This document shows positions 7,351-15,832 of a DNA stretch of 64,000 nt, in pieces. Numbering within the stretch: position 1 is the first letter of the stretch; each line of letters opens with the position of its first letter. The DNA lies in assembly GCA_965243165.1 (NCBI GenBank), contig OZ251535.1, positions 1,178,001 through 1,242,000 of the forward strand, in the 5' to 3' direction. The translations under genes and the position numbers were made by a program. Below the pieces are notes generated by a model that worked only from the letters and a program-made list of their open reading frames with translations, was not told the origin of the DNA and searched no databases. Source of the DNA: CATQHD01 sp965243165 (lineage in GTDB: Bacteria; Actinomycetota; Acidimicrobiia; Spongiisociales; Spongiisociaceae).

Positions 7351-8286
7351 CTACGTTTTGACGGCTTCGGCGTAGCGGCGGAGGCCGTCGTCCAGAGGGG
7401 GCGGCTGCCAGCCGAAGGCTTCCATGTAGGCGGCGGGGGAGATCACCGTGGGGCGGTCCGGGCTGCCGCTGATCACCTTCTCGGCGCCGTCGTCGATCTG
7501 CAGGCCGAACGCCTCCCCGACCGCCGCCGCCACCTCCGAGAAGGGGAGGGGGCCGCCGGAGGACAGGTTGAAGGCCCGCCGCTCCATCCCCCGGGCGAAG
7601 AACTCGTAGGCCGCCGCCGCCACGTCGTCCACGTAGATCCAGTCGCAACGGTCTTCGCCGCCCTCGATGCGGACCGGAGTTCCGGCCAGGGCCGCCTCCA
7701 CCAGGTCCTTGACCTGGGTGACGAAGGGGCGGGTGCTGCGGAACTCCTCCGCCGGGCCGTACATGGAGGTGGGCCGCACCGCCCCGGCGTCGAAGCCGAA
7801 CATCTTGGAATACCGCCAGGTCATGATCTCGGCCGCCAGCTTGGCCGAGCCGTAGAGGGAGAAACCCCCGTCGGCGTCGGCTTCGCCGAGGGTGACCTCG
7901 GTGAACTGGTCGTACACCCCGCCGGACGAGATGAAGAGGAACTTCTCGACCCCCTGGTCCTGGGCGTAGTTCAGGGAATGCAGGGTGCCGATCAGGTTGA
8001 CGTCGACCAGGTTGCGGGGGTCGGACTTGGTCTCTTCCACCGTGGGGGTGAGGGCCGCCGCCTGCACGATGCCCTGGACGGGGCCGATGCGGTCCGCCGA
8101 CCATTGGCTCTCGTCGGCCACGTCCAGCTGTATGTAGGACAGCTGCCCGGCGGGCGTGTCGGAGCGGGGGGCGAAGTCGCCGGGCGCCATGATGTCGGCC
8201 GCCACCACCTCTTCGCCGGCCAGTGCGAAATGCCGCACCAGCGCCCTCCCGAAGAATCCCCCGGCTCCTGTTACCAGCACCCTCAT
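7351..8286 (-). CDS. NAD-dependent epimerase/dehydratase (extended SDR)
   Basis: 311 aa. An extended short-chain dehydrogenase with the NAD-binding TGAGGFFG at residues 6-13 and the catalytic Tyr/Lys in YGSAK; the preceding SSGGVY supplies the serine. The C-terminal half has the substrate-domain pattern of sugar-nucleotide or sugar epimerases (RPTSMYGP, DWIYVDDVA). The substrate is unknown. It is transcribed away from the isochorismatase-family gene, with 169 bases between the starts. Its place inside the M24/Gfo-Idh/ADH island suggests small-molecule catabolism rather than cell-envelope sugar work. Confidence 0.85.
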   Translation of the reverse strand: MRVLVTGAGGFFGRALVRHFALAGEEVVAADIMAPGDFAPRSDTPAGQLSYIQLDVADESQWSADRIGPVQGIVQAAALTPTVEETKSDPRNLVDVNLIGTLHSLNYAQDQGVEKFLFISSGGVYDQFTEVTLGEADADGGFSLYGSAKLAAEIMTWRYSKMFGFDAGAVRPTSMYGPAEEFRSTRPFVTQVKDLVEAALAGTPVRIEGGEDRCDWIYVDDVAAAAYEFFARGMERRAFNLSSGGPLPFSEVAAAVGEAFGLQIDDGAEKVISGSPDRPTVISPAAYMEAFGWQPPPLDDGLRRYAEAVKT

Positions 8287-8455
8287 CGGCCGTCCTCCTT
8301 CTGTGTATAGATGGGTCGAAACTCGCCGCCTGTCCGCGGCGGCTCTGCCAGTCTACAATGGGCGGCAGCCGGGTCGGCGAGGGCCGATCCCTCTACACGA
8401 TGCGGGGCCTGGCCGTTCCGTCCGGTGCCCCGAGCCCGAAGGAGGTTACGTCCAC

Positions 8456-9139
8456 ATGGTTCATGATCCTTTCTACGATCTGTTCCCGCTCCGAGGCAAC
8501 CCGCCGATCGAACCGGGGAAGACCGCGCTGGTCACCATCGACATGCAGTACCTGGACGCCCACCGGGACGGCTGGGTGGGCAGGGTCGCCAAGGCGGCCG
8601 GCCAAGAGGAGCTGTTGGAGCCGAGGTGGCAGGCCATCGACGACTCCCTGCCCAAGATCAGGGCCGTCCAGGACGCCTTCCGGGAGGCGGGCCTGGAAGT
8701 CATCCACGTCAAGGTGGCCTACCGGACCGACGACGGGCGGGACGCCGGCCTGGCCTTCATGCCGTCCGCCGACATCCAGCCGGTGGAGCGGGAAGAGCGC
8801 GACGACGACCTTCTCCCCGAAGTCGACCGGCAAGGCGACGAGATGGTCTTCTCCAAGACCTCGTCCAGCGCCTTCAATTCCTCGGCCATCGAAATGGTGC
8901 TGCGGCGGATGGGCGTCGAGCATCTGGTCGTCACCGGGATCGTCACCGACGGGTGCGTGGAGCTGACCGCCCGCGACGCCGCCGACCGGGGCTTCATGGT
9001 TACTCTGGTCGAGGACGCTTGTTCGTCCTCCACCCCGGAGGCGCATGACGATGCGATCCACCGCATGACGGACGGAGGGTTCATCGCGGCCCGCAGCTCC
9101 GCCGACGTGGTCCAAGAAGTGAAGGGGGCGGTGCGATGA
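8456..9139 (+). CDS. Isochorismatase-family cysteine hydrolase
   Basis: 227 aa. The catalytic triad is visible as D29 (TIDMQYLD), K134 (FSKTSSSAF) and C167 (TDGCVELTARDA). Relatives include isochorismatase, nicotinamidase and N-carbamoylsarcosine amidohydrolase. A strong AAGGAGG at 8439-8445 supports ATG 8456. Its stop overlaps the ATG of the second M24 hydrolase by four bases (ATGA), so the two are translationally coupled. Since N-carbamoylsarcosine amidase acts next to creatinase-type enzymes in known creatinine breakdown, an amidase role in a related path is a reasonable but untested idea. Confidence 0.87.
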   Translation: MVHDPFYDLFPLRGNPPIEPGKTALVTIDMQYLDAHRDGWVGRVAKAAGQEELLEPRWQAIDDSLPKIRAVQDAFREAGLEVIHVKVAYRTDDGRDAGLAFMPSADIQPVEREERDDDLLPEVDRQGDEMVFSKTSSSAFNSSAIEMVLRRMGVEHLVVTGIVTDGCVELTARDAADRGFMVTLVEDACSSSTPEAHDDAIHRMTDGGFIAARSSADVVQEVKGAVR

Positions 9140-10299
9140 CCGTCGGACGGCTCAGCCATCTGTCCAGCCCGGAGGAGCGGGACCGCCGCCTCCGCGCCCT
9201 GCGGGGGGCCATGGACCAGGCCGGCATCGATGTTCTGGTGGTGTGCAGCCGGGGCGACGAGTTCATGCGGGGCCGGGTCCAGTACGTCAGCGACATCTTC
9301 CAGTGGGCGGGTTGGGGCATAGTCGTCCTGCCCGCTTCCGGGGAGCCGAGCTTCATCTCCGATCCGCTCTGGGGGCTGGGGCGGCCGATCCTGATCGACT
9401 ACATACAGGACCTCCGCACCACCCCCGACCCGGGCGGGGAGATCGCGGGGATCGTCCACGACCACGGGTACGCCAACGGCACGGTGGGGGTGGTCGGCCT
9501 GGCCGACATCACTCCGGCCGCCCACTTTCGGCGGATGAAGGAGGCGGGGCCCGATCTCACCTTCGTGGACGCCACCGACCTGTTCGACGACGTGCGGATG
9601 ATCAAGAGCGAAGAGGAGATCGCCCATCTCTATCAGACCTCTTCCATCCTCAAGCGGGTGTTCAAGGCGCTCGAGGCCGAGATCAGGCCGGGCGTCACCG
9701 AGCTGGACGTGCTCGGCGAGGCCCACCGCCTGGTCCGCCAGCACGGCTGCCTGGACGGGATCGCCCAGATGGCGCGCACCCCCTTCACCACCTACACCTT
9801 CGGGACCTACGGGGTGATAGAACCGGACGATGTGATCGCCATCGACCTGGAGTGGGGCGGCCCCGGCGGGTACTGGGTGGAGCTGCGCCGGGTGTTCAGC
9901 TTCCGGCCGCCCACCGACGCCCAGCGCCGATTCTGGGACTCGCGGGTGGAGTCGGTGCAGGCGTGCGTGGACGCCATGCAGGTCGGCGCCTCGTCCGACG
10001 ACGTGCTGACCGACATGAACGAGGTGTACGCCAGGTACGGCCAGTCCTCGGAGGGGGTCGTCAACTACACCGCCCACGGCATCGGGCTGGACTCGCTGGA
10101 GCCGCCCTGGGTGCCCGGCAAGGAGCGGGTGCTGGAGGAGAACATGGTGATCAACCTGCATCCGCAGGTCCGCTTCGACGACGCCGGCCTGGCCCGGGAG
10201 GTGAGCGGCATCTGCATTTCGGACAACGTCCTGGTCACCGCCGGCGGCCCGGTTCGGATGACCGACCAGGTCGACGAATGGATACTGCTCGATCCGTGA
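9136..10299 (+). CDS. Creatinase-like M24 (pita-bread) hydrolase, paralog B
   Basis: 387 aa, the same length as the protein at 4560-5723 and clearly a paralog over its whole length (for example SRGDEF.RGRVQYVSDIFQWA in both). The same metal-ligand changes are present: Glu for the second Asp (GYWVELRR), His for the first Glu (INLHPQV), and Ser for the last Glu (CISDNVLVT). The His of TAHGIG is kept. It starts by ATGA overlap with the isochorismatase-family gene and ends by GTGA overlap with the alcohol dehydrogenase, forming a tight three-gene operon. A creatinase/ectoine-hydrolase-like reaction is inferred. Confidence 0.82.
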   Translation: MTVGRLSHLSSPEERDRRLRALRGAMDQAGIDVLVVCSRGDEFMRGRVQYVSDIFQWAGWGIVVLPASGEPSFISDPLWGLGRPILIDYIQDLRTTPDPGGEIAGIVHDHGYANGTVGVVGLADITPAAHFRRMKEAGPDLTFVDATDLFDDVRMIKSEEEIAHLYQTSSILKRVFKALEAEIRPGVTELDVLGEAHRLVRQHGCLDGIAQMARTPFTTYTFGTYGVIEPDDVIAIDLEWGGPGGYWVELRRVFSFRPPTDAQRRFWDSRVESVQACVDAMQVGASSDDVLTDMNEVYARYGQSSEGVVNYTAHGIGLDSLEPPWVPGKERVLEENMVINLHPQVRFDDAGLAREVSGICISDNVLVTAGGPVRMTDQVDEWILLDP

Positions 10300-11411
10300 G
10301 CGGCCGTCATGTGACCAAAGCCGCCCTGTTGGAGGCGCCCGGCCGGCTGGGGGTGGACGAGGTGTCGTTCGAGGGGCCGGGCCCCGGCCAGATCCTGATG
10401 CGGATGGGGGCGGCGGGGGTGTGCCACACCGACAAGCACCTGCATGACAGCCCCGACGGATGGGGCCGGCCCTTCCCGATGCTGCTCGGCCACGAAGGGG
10501 CGGGCGTAGTCGAGGCGGTCGGCGCCGGGGTGGAGGGCTTCGAGGAGGGCGACCATGCGGCGGTCGGGTGCCGGGTGCCGTGCGGGGGCTGCCCACAGTG
10601 CCGGCGCGGGCGCACCCGCCTCTGCCAGTCTTCGGCGGCCCGCATGCCGGTCATCGAGCGGGCGGCGGACGGAGAGGCCGTCCTGTCGCCGATGGGAATA
10701 GGCCTGTTCGCCGAGCTGGTTCCGGTCGACGCCCGGGCGGCGGTGGTGATGGACAAAGACATACCGATGGGGGTGCTGGGCCTGCTGGGGTGCGCGGTGA
10801 TGACCGGGGTGGGGGCGGTGTTCAACACGGCAAAGGTGTGGCCCGGGGCTCGGGTGGCGGTGATGGGCTGCGGCGGGATAGGGCTGGCGGCGGTGCAGGG
10901 CGCCCTGGCGGCCAACGCCCGGCAGGTGATCGCCGTCGACCTCGCCGCCCGCAAGCTGGAATGGGCGGAGCGGCTGGGCGCCACCCACACCGTCAACGCG
11001 TCCGAGCGGGACCCGGTCGAGGCGGTGCGGGAGCTGACCGGCGGCGAGGGGGTTGACTTCTCCTTCGAGGCGGTGGGGCTTCCCGGCTGCGTGGAGCAGT
11101 GCATCGAGATGCTGGCCTACTGCGGCACCGCCACCATCGTCGGCAAACCCCAGGGCGAGTCGTACTTCACCGTCAATCTGGGCGGGGCGGCCAGGGGGTT
11201 CTTCGAGAACACCCTCACCCTCACCGTTACCCACGGCGGCGACGGCCTGCCCGCCTTCGACCTGCCCCTCTACGCGCAGATGCACCGCCGGGGCCGCCTC
11301 GATCTGGGAGCCCTGGTCACCCACGAGGTGGACCTGTCCGAGATAGGGGAGGGCTTCGACCGCATGGAGTCGGGGGACGCCATCCGCACAGTCGTCCGCT
11401 TCGACCGGTGA
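10296..11411 (+). CDS. Zinc-dependent alcohol dehydrogenase (class III-like)
   Basis: 371 aa, MDR superfamily. The catalytic zinc ligands sit in GVCHTD and GHEGAG. The four structural-zinc cysteines are in CGGCPQCRRGRTRLC. The NAD-binding motif is GCGGIGLAAVQGA. The class III/NDMA-type family oxidises alcohols or hemithioacetals. GTG 10296 overlaps the preceding stop; a second in-frame GTG at 10311 is possible. As the last gene of the operon it may oxidise an alcohol or aldehyde released by the upstream hydrolases. Confidence 0.87.
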   Translation: MSGRHVTKAALLEAPGRLGVDEVSFEGPGPGQILMRMGAAGVCHTDKHLHDSPDGWGRPFPMLLGHEGAGVVEAVGAGVEGFEEGDHAAVGCRVPCGGCPQCRRGRTRLCQSSAARMPVIERAADGEAVLSPMGIGLFAELVPVDARAAVVMDKDIPMGVLGLLGCAVMTGVGAVFNTAKVWPGARVAVMGCGGIGLAAVQGALAANARQVIAVDLAARKLEWAERLGATHTVNASERDPVEAVRELTGGEGVDFSFEAVGLPGCVEQCIEMLAYCGTATIVGKPQGESYFTVNLGGAARGFFENTLTLTVTHGGDGLPAFDLPLYAQMHRRGRLDLGALVTHEVDLSEIGEGFDRMESGDAIRTVVRFDR

Positions 11412-11514
11412 GGTCTATGACAACCCTGACGGTGGAACCGTTCGGTTCTGAGGGCCATATACGATACAGAGCCCGCCGGAGTCAGAAGAACCCCAGCGAC
11501 CAAGCTGTGCAGGC

Positions 11515-11534
11515 AGCACATTGTGTGCTATACT
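11515..11534 (+). promoter_or_regulatory. vapBC operator-promoter, near-leaderless
   Basis: AGCACA-TTG-TGTGCT (11515-11529) is a perfect inverted repeat. It overlaps TATACT (11529-11534), which lies six bases before the antitoxin ATG. This is the expected place for autorepression by the VapB-VapC complex. The mRNA would start at or next to the ATG. Confidence 0.65.
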
Positions 11535-11540
11535 TACCCC

Positions 11541-11786
11541 ATGGCCACACTGACGCTCAACATTGATGAAGATGTACTTCGCCGAGCCCGTGTGCGGGCT
11601 GATGAAGGAGGTACATCGGTAAACGCCGTGGTTCGCGAATTTCTGTCATCCTACGCAGCGGTTGAGGAGCAAGCAGCCGCCTTGGCTTCGTTCCTTGATT
11701 TGGCGGCGGCGTCCGAAGCCGGGTCTAGCGGCGGGCGGAGGAACTGGACACGCGATGAGTTATACGTTGAGCGGATCCGCGGTTGA
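11541..11786 (+). CDS. vapB: VapB-type antitoxin (ribbon-helix-helix)
   Basis: 81 aa. The N-terminus TLTLNIDEDVLRRARVRADEGGTSVNAVVREFL is a ribbon-helix-helix DNA-binding domain. The C-terminal part (about 45-81) would wrap the toxin. ATG 11541 is chosen because the -10 box lies just before it. The gene ends by TTGA overlap with the PIN toxin. GC content is lower than in the neighbours, as usual for mobile toxin-antitoxin pairs. Confidence 0.85.
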   Translation: MATLTLNIDEDVLRRARVRADEGGTSVNAVVREFLSSYAAVEEQAAALASFLDLAAASEAGSSGGRRNWTRDELYVERIRG

Positions 11787-12190
11787 GGGTATTCGTTGAC
11801 ACCAACGTTTTCGTTTATGCCTACGACAGCCGTGATCCCGCAAAGCAGATTGCCGCTCGCCGGGCTTTAGCTGGACACCGAGCTGGCATAGTCGTATCTA
11901 CCCAGGTTATCGCCGAGTTCTACGTCACTACAACGACCAAACTGGGGTTGGAAGTTGCGACTGCCCGTGAAGCGGCCCGCAATTTGGAGGTGTTTCCAGT
12001 TGTTCCTGTGCGAGCGCCCATAGTGATGAGAGCAATAGACACGTCGATCTTGAACAAAATATCGATTTGGGATGCCCTGATCGTCGAAGCCGCTGTCGAA
12101 GCCGGTTGTGCCAGGCTGTTGACCGAAGATCTCAACCCTGGGCAGGTGTTGCGGGGCGTCAAGATAGTCAACCCCCTCGTCAGCTCCTGA
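11783..12190 (+). CDS. vapC: VapC-type PIN-domain ribonuclease toxin
   Basis: 135 aa, a single PIN domain. The acidic metal-binding residues are visible as D6 (VFVDTNVF), E45 (VIAEFY), D97 (WDALI) and D116 (LLTEDL). The expected action is cleavage of tRNA or rRNA when free of the antitoxin. It starts with TTG overlapping the antitoxin stop, so the pair is translationally coupled. Confidence 0.88.
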   Translation: MRVFVDTNVFVYAYDSRDPAKQIAARRALAGHRAGIVVSTQVIAEFYVTTTTKLGLEVATAREAARNLEVFPVVPVRAPIVMRAIDTSILNKISIWDALIVEAAVEAGCARLLTEDLNPGQVLRGVKIVNPLVSS

Positions 12191-12250
12191 CAAGGCCGCC
12201 TGATCGCCGCAGGGGGGGGGGTCGGTTCGGTGGCCAGGGCGGTGAAGGCC

Positions 12251-13399
12251 TCAGGCGGGGCCGGCGAACTCGATCAGGGCCTCGGCGGCCTGCTCTACCT
12301 GGCCGTCGGTGATCTGGGGGAAGACCGGCAGGGCCATCATCCGGTCGGCGGCGGCCTCGGCGTTGGGAAGCGACCCGCGGCCCATGCCCAGGTAGGCGTA
12401 GGCGGGCTGCAGGTGCAGCAGCGGGTTGTAGTAGGTGCGGGTGGAGACCCCCTTGGAGGCGAGGAAGCGGCGCGCTTCGTCGCGGTCGTCCACCAGCACG
12501 TTGTAGGAGTGGTAGACGTTCCGGTTTTCGTCGTCGGCGGGGGGAGCCTCCACCGCCGCGTCCGCCAGGAGGCGGTCGTACAGGGCGGCGGCCTCCCGGC
12601 GCCGTTCGATGCGGTCGTCCAGGGTGGGCAGCTTGGCGCGCAGCACCGCCGCCGGGATTTCGTCGAGGCGCTCGTTGTACCCCTCTTCCAACACCACGAA
12701 GCCGCCCCCGCCCAGCAGGTCGGCGGGGTCGAGGCTCATGCCGGGGGCGTGTCCGTAGTTGCGCAGCACCCGGAGCCGGTCGGCCAGGGCGTCGTCGTCG
12801 GTAACAGCGATGCCGCCCTGGCCCGGTCCGGCCAGGATCTTGCCGGGCGCCAAGCTGAAGCAGCCGACCGCCCCGAAGGTCCCGGCCTTGCGGCCCCGGT
12901 ATTCCGCCCCCACCGCCAGGGCGCCGTCCTCTATGAGGATCAGACCCCGCCGGCGGGCGGTCTCGGCGATCGGCTCGAGGTCGGCCGGGCGGCCGAACAG
13001 ATGCACCGGAAGGATTACCCTGGTGCGGTCGGTGATGGCGTCCTCCAGCCGTTCGGGGTCCATGTTGAAGGTGCGGGGGTGGGTGTCCACCAAGGCCGCC
13101 CGCCCGCCGGCGTGGGTGATGGCGGAGGCGGTGGGGGTGTCGGTGTTGGGGACGGTGAGCACCTCGTCCCCCGGTTCCAGATCGCAGGCCAGCAGGGCCA
13201 GCATCAGGGCCGCCGTCCCGGAGGCCACCCCCACCGCATGCCGGGCCCCGCAGTAGGCGGCGAACTCGCTCTCGAAGGCTTCGAGTTCCGGCCCCAGGGT
13301 GTAGGCGCCGCGTTCCAGCACCCGCCGGACGGCGCCGTCGATCCCGCTGCGCAGGGACGCGTACTCCGCGGCCAAGTCTCCCATCGGCACTGTCGTCAT
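12251..13399 (-). CDS. DegT/DnrJ/EryC1/StrS aminotransferase
   Basis: 382 aa, fold-type I PLP enzyme. The PLP lysine is about K187 in CFSLAPGKILAGPGQGG, and the IEDGALAVGA stretch carries the cofactor-contacting Asp. The family makes amino sugars or scyllo-inosamine-type products from keto-sugars. The C-terminal half has the YHSYNVLV and YYNPLLHLQPAY segments normal for the family. It is transcribed away from the glycosidase-like gene across an intergenic inverted repeat. Substrate unknown. Confidence 0.88.
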   Translation of the reverse strand: MTTVPMGDLAAEYASLRSGIDGAVRRVLERGAYTLGPELEAFESEFAAYCGARHAVGVASGTAALMLALLACDLEPGDEVLTVPNTDTPTASAITHAGGRAALVDTHPRTFNMDPERLEDAITDRTRVILPVHLFGRPADLEPIAETARRRGLILIEDGALAVGAEYRGRKAGTFGAVGCFSLAPGKILAGPGQGGIAVTDDDALADRLRVLRNYGHAPGMSLDPADLLGGGGFVVLEEGYNERLDEIPAAVLRAKLPTLDDRIERRREAAALYDRLLADAAVEAPPADDENRNVYHSYNVLVDDRDEARRFLASKGVSTRTYYNPLLHLQPAYAYLGMGRGSLPNAEAAADRMMALPVFPQITDGQVEQAAEALIEFAGPA

Positions 13400-13426
13400 G
13401 GCGGCCAGTTATAGCAGGAGGGGCGG

Positions 13427-13476
13427 GGCGGGGCCGATTCCGGGCGGGCGCGGCGCTTTGTAGAATCGGCCCCGCC
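13427..13476. promoter_or_regulatory. 14-bp inverted repeat in divergent promoter region
   Basis: GGCGGGGCCGATTC (13427-13440) and its exact reverse complement (13463-13476) are separated by 22 bases. TAGAAT (13461-13466), a likely -10 box for the rightward gene, overlaps the right arm. A TTATAG box for the leftward gene lies at about 13409. It may be an operator shared by both genes, or an RNA hairpin in the rightward leader. Confidence 0.5.
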
Positions 13477-13499
13477 AACTGCGGACAGAGAGGCGGACC

Positions 13500-14924
13500 A
13501 TGGACAAGCCGGACCCGGCGCGGAAATTCGTCGGCATACAGATAAGCCCCGTCAGCTTCGTGGACGAGGGCGTGGACGAGGTGCTCGACACGCTGCAGCA
13601 CCGGGTGGGCGTCAACGTGCTGATGGTCGGGACGGTCTCGTGGCTGGGCCTGAAGGTGGGGCGGAGCATTTCCCACCAGTTCGACGGCTGGCCGGACCAC
13701 GGCGTTCCCGAGCCGTTCGCTCTGAAGGGGGGCGCCTACTTCAACCCCCGTCCGGAGTACTACTCCAGGACCTCGCTCACCGACTTCCGGGCCAAGGATC
13801 CGGAGACGGAGGGGGTGGACGTGCTCGAGCTGCTGATTCCGGAGGCGCGCGCCCGGGGCATGATCATCATGCCGGAGCTCATGGAGCCGGCCCTGAAGTA
13901 CGCCGGCCACGGGTCGGTTAACCACGTGAAGGTGCCCGGCCTGCCCCAGACCATGGAGGTGGACGTTTTCGGGCGGCGGGGATCGGAACCCTGCACCAAC
14001 AACCCCGACTACCGGGGGTGGTGGCACAGCCTGGTGGAAGACCAGTGCCGCAATTACGACATCGACGGCCTCATGTGGTGCAACGAGCGGCGCAGCCCCC
14101 TCGACCTGATGATCCAGGGCCAGGCGCCGGCCTGCTTCTGCGAGCACTGCCTCCGGCTCGCCCGCCTGCGCGGCATCGAGACCCAGCCGCTGCAGAAGGC
14201 CTTCATGGAGGTGTACGAGTACTTCCAGCGCGCCAAGGCGGGGGAGGAGTTCGTGGACGGTTCGATGATCGAGTTCCTGCGGGTGCTCCTGCGCAACCCG
14301 GAAGTGCTGATCTGGGAGCGGTTCTGGCTGGAGCGCAACAAGGACCTCGACCGGGAGCTGTACGGGCTGGTCAAGTGGTGCAACCCCGGTTTCTCGTTCG
14401 GCCTCAACGTGTGGAACCGCAACCACTTCAACCCGATCCGCAAGGCGCAGTGGCCGTGGGAGGAGCAGACCCTGTATTCGGACTGGGTGAAGCCGATCAC
14501 CTACCAGCATCAATCGGGGGAGGTCTACCGCAAGGAGATGGCCTTCTTCCACGAGAACATCCTCAGGGACGTCCCCCCCTCCGAGATGACCCCCGTCATG
14601 TACCGGATACTCGGTCTGGAGGAGGCGCCCTGGGACGAGGTGGTGCAGGCGGGCATGGATCCCGACACCTACGTCTACGGCCAGTGCCGGGACGCCATTC
14701 GGGGGGTGGGGGGCCGGGTTCCCGTGTACATGGGTTTGGGGGTGGACGCCCCCCGCACCCGCTCCGACATGGCGGTCTGCACGCCGGACATCGTGTACCG
14801 GAGCGTGCTGGCCACCTACCGGGCGGGCGGCCAGGGGGTGATCTTCTCCCCCAACTACGCCAGCATGAAGCTGTCCAACCTGGACGGGGCGGCCCGGGCG
14901 CTGGAGGAGCTGGGCCTCAAGTAG
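13500..14924 (+). CDS. Putative glycoside hydrolase-like TIM-barrel protein
   Basis: 474 aa, no signal peptide. The layout suggests a (beta/alpha)8 glycosidase-like protein: DGLMWCNERRSPLD near residue 190 and a cysteine cluster CFCEHC that recurs in putative bacterial glycosidases of the hypothetical GH/beta-galactosidase-like group. I cannot assign a numbered family or name the catalytic acids with confidence. GAGAGGCGGACC before ATG 13500 supports the start. It may work with the divergent aminotransferase on a shared amino sugar; that is inference only. Confidence 0.55.
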   Translation: MDKPDPARKFVGIQISPVSFVDEGVDEVLDTLQHRVGVNVLMVGTVSWLGLKVGRSISHQFDGWPDHGVPEPFALKGGAYFNPRPEYYSRTSLTDFRAKDPETEGVDVLELLIPEARARGMIIMPELMEPALKYAGHGSVNHVKVPGLPQTMEVDVFGRRGSEPCTNNPDYRGWWHSLVEDQCRNYDIDGLMWCNERRSPLDLMIQGQAPACFCEHCLRLARLRGIETQPLQKAFMEVYEYFQRAKAGEEFVDGSMIEFLRVLLRNPEVLIWERFWLERNKDLDRELYGLVKWCNPGFSFGLNVWNRNHFNPIRKAQWPWEEQTLYSDWVKPITYQHQSGEVYRKEMAFFHENILRDVPPSEMTPVMYRILGLEEAPWDEVVQAGMDPDTYVYGQCRDAIRGVGGRVPVYMGLGVDAPRTRSDMAVCTPDIVYRSVLATYRAGGQGVIFSPNYASMKLSNLDGAARALEELGLK

Positions 14925-14937
14925 GGGCGGCCGGCGG

Positions 14938-15822
14938 TCAGCCCGCCACGGCCAGCACCAGGCCGGCCGCCACCAGGGCCACCCCCAGCCATTGGCGGCG
15001 GCGGAGCCGCTCGGAGAACAGCATGAACCCGCCCGCCAGGGAGATGACCCGGCCGCTCTGGGACACCAGCCCCACCAGCCAGGCGTCGGTCCGCTGCAGG
15101 CCTTCGGCGAAGAAGATGAAGGCGGCCGCATCGAGCGCCCCGATGACGAGCAGCAGGGCGGCGGACCGGATCGGGCCCAGGCGGGGCGGGCGCTCGGCTC
15201 GGGCCGCCCTCCGGCGGGCGGCGGGGGCGGCGGCCAGGGCCAGGGCGACCACGGCCACCGTGAAGCCCCGCATCAGGAGGATGGTCTCCATGGAACCCAG
15301 CTCCCGCACGGGGATGCGCACCAGCGCCCCGGATATGGACCCCAGCACCACGGACAGCGCCGCGTAGAGCGGGCCCCGGCCGACCAGCTCCAGCTTTCGG
15401 CCGGGTTCTCTTTCCAGCGACGCGGCCACCGCCCCGGCGGCGGCGGCGGGAATGCCCACCCACTGGAGGAGACTGGGCCGCTCGCCCAGCAACGCGAAGG
15501 CGAAGAACACGGTCATGACGCCGGTGGTGGCGCCGATCGGAGCCACCACCGACAGCGGGCCTTCGCGCAGGCCGGCGAAGGAAGCGAGGTAGCTGAGGCC
15601 CACCGCCGCGCCCAGGACGGCCAGGAGCGGCAGCAGGCGGTTGCCCCGGACGGGCGCCTCCGTCCCGCTGGCCAGCGCCAGCCCTATGAAGATGCCGAAA
15701 GCTATGGCCAGGTTGGCGAAGGTGGTCTTGGCGGTTCCCCAGCGGCGGACGGCGTAGGTCGTGAGGATCTGGTTGACGCCCAGCGACAGCGCGGTGCCCA
15801 GCGCGAAGAAGGCGCCCGACAT
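14938..15822 (-). CDS. EamA/DMT-family transporter
   Basis: 294 aa with about ten hydrophobic segments in two EamA repeats (roughly 1-130 and 155-294). The SQSGRVISLAGGFMLFSERL stretch near the C-terminus is typical of the drug/metabolite exporter superfamily. Substrate is unknown. It lies ten bases after a small membrane-protein gene on the same strand and faces the glycosidase-like gene tail to tail. Confidence 0.85.
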   Translation of the reverse strand: MSGAFFALGTALSLGVNQILTTYAVRRWGTAKTTFANLAIAFGIFIGLALASGTEAPVRGNRLLPLLAVLGAAVGLSYLASFAGLREGPLSVVAPIGATTGVMTVFFAFALLGERPSLLQWVGIPAAAAGAVAASLEREPGRKLELVGRGPLYAALSVVLGSISGALVRIPVRELGSMETILLMRGFTVAVVALALAAAPAARRRAARAERPPRLGPIRSAALLLVIGALDAAAFIFFAEGLQRTDAWLVGLVSQSGRVISLAGGFMLFSERLRRRQWLGVALVAAGLVLAVAG

Positions 15823-15832
15823 CAGGGGCGGT

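Noticed and set aside
8719..10596. Long minus-strand open frame opposite the M24/isochorismatase genes
   Set aside because: The sense strand has clear family motifs, a ribosome site and coupled overlaps; the antisense frame has no recognisable domain.
12180..15131. Very long minus-strand open frame (983 codons)
   Set aside because: It runs antisense or out of frame through the DegT, glycosidase-like and EamA genes and is rich in Arg/Gly/Pro/His, as expected for shadow frames at 70% GC.
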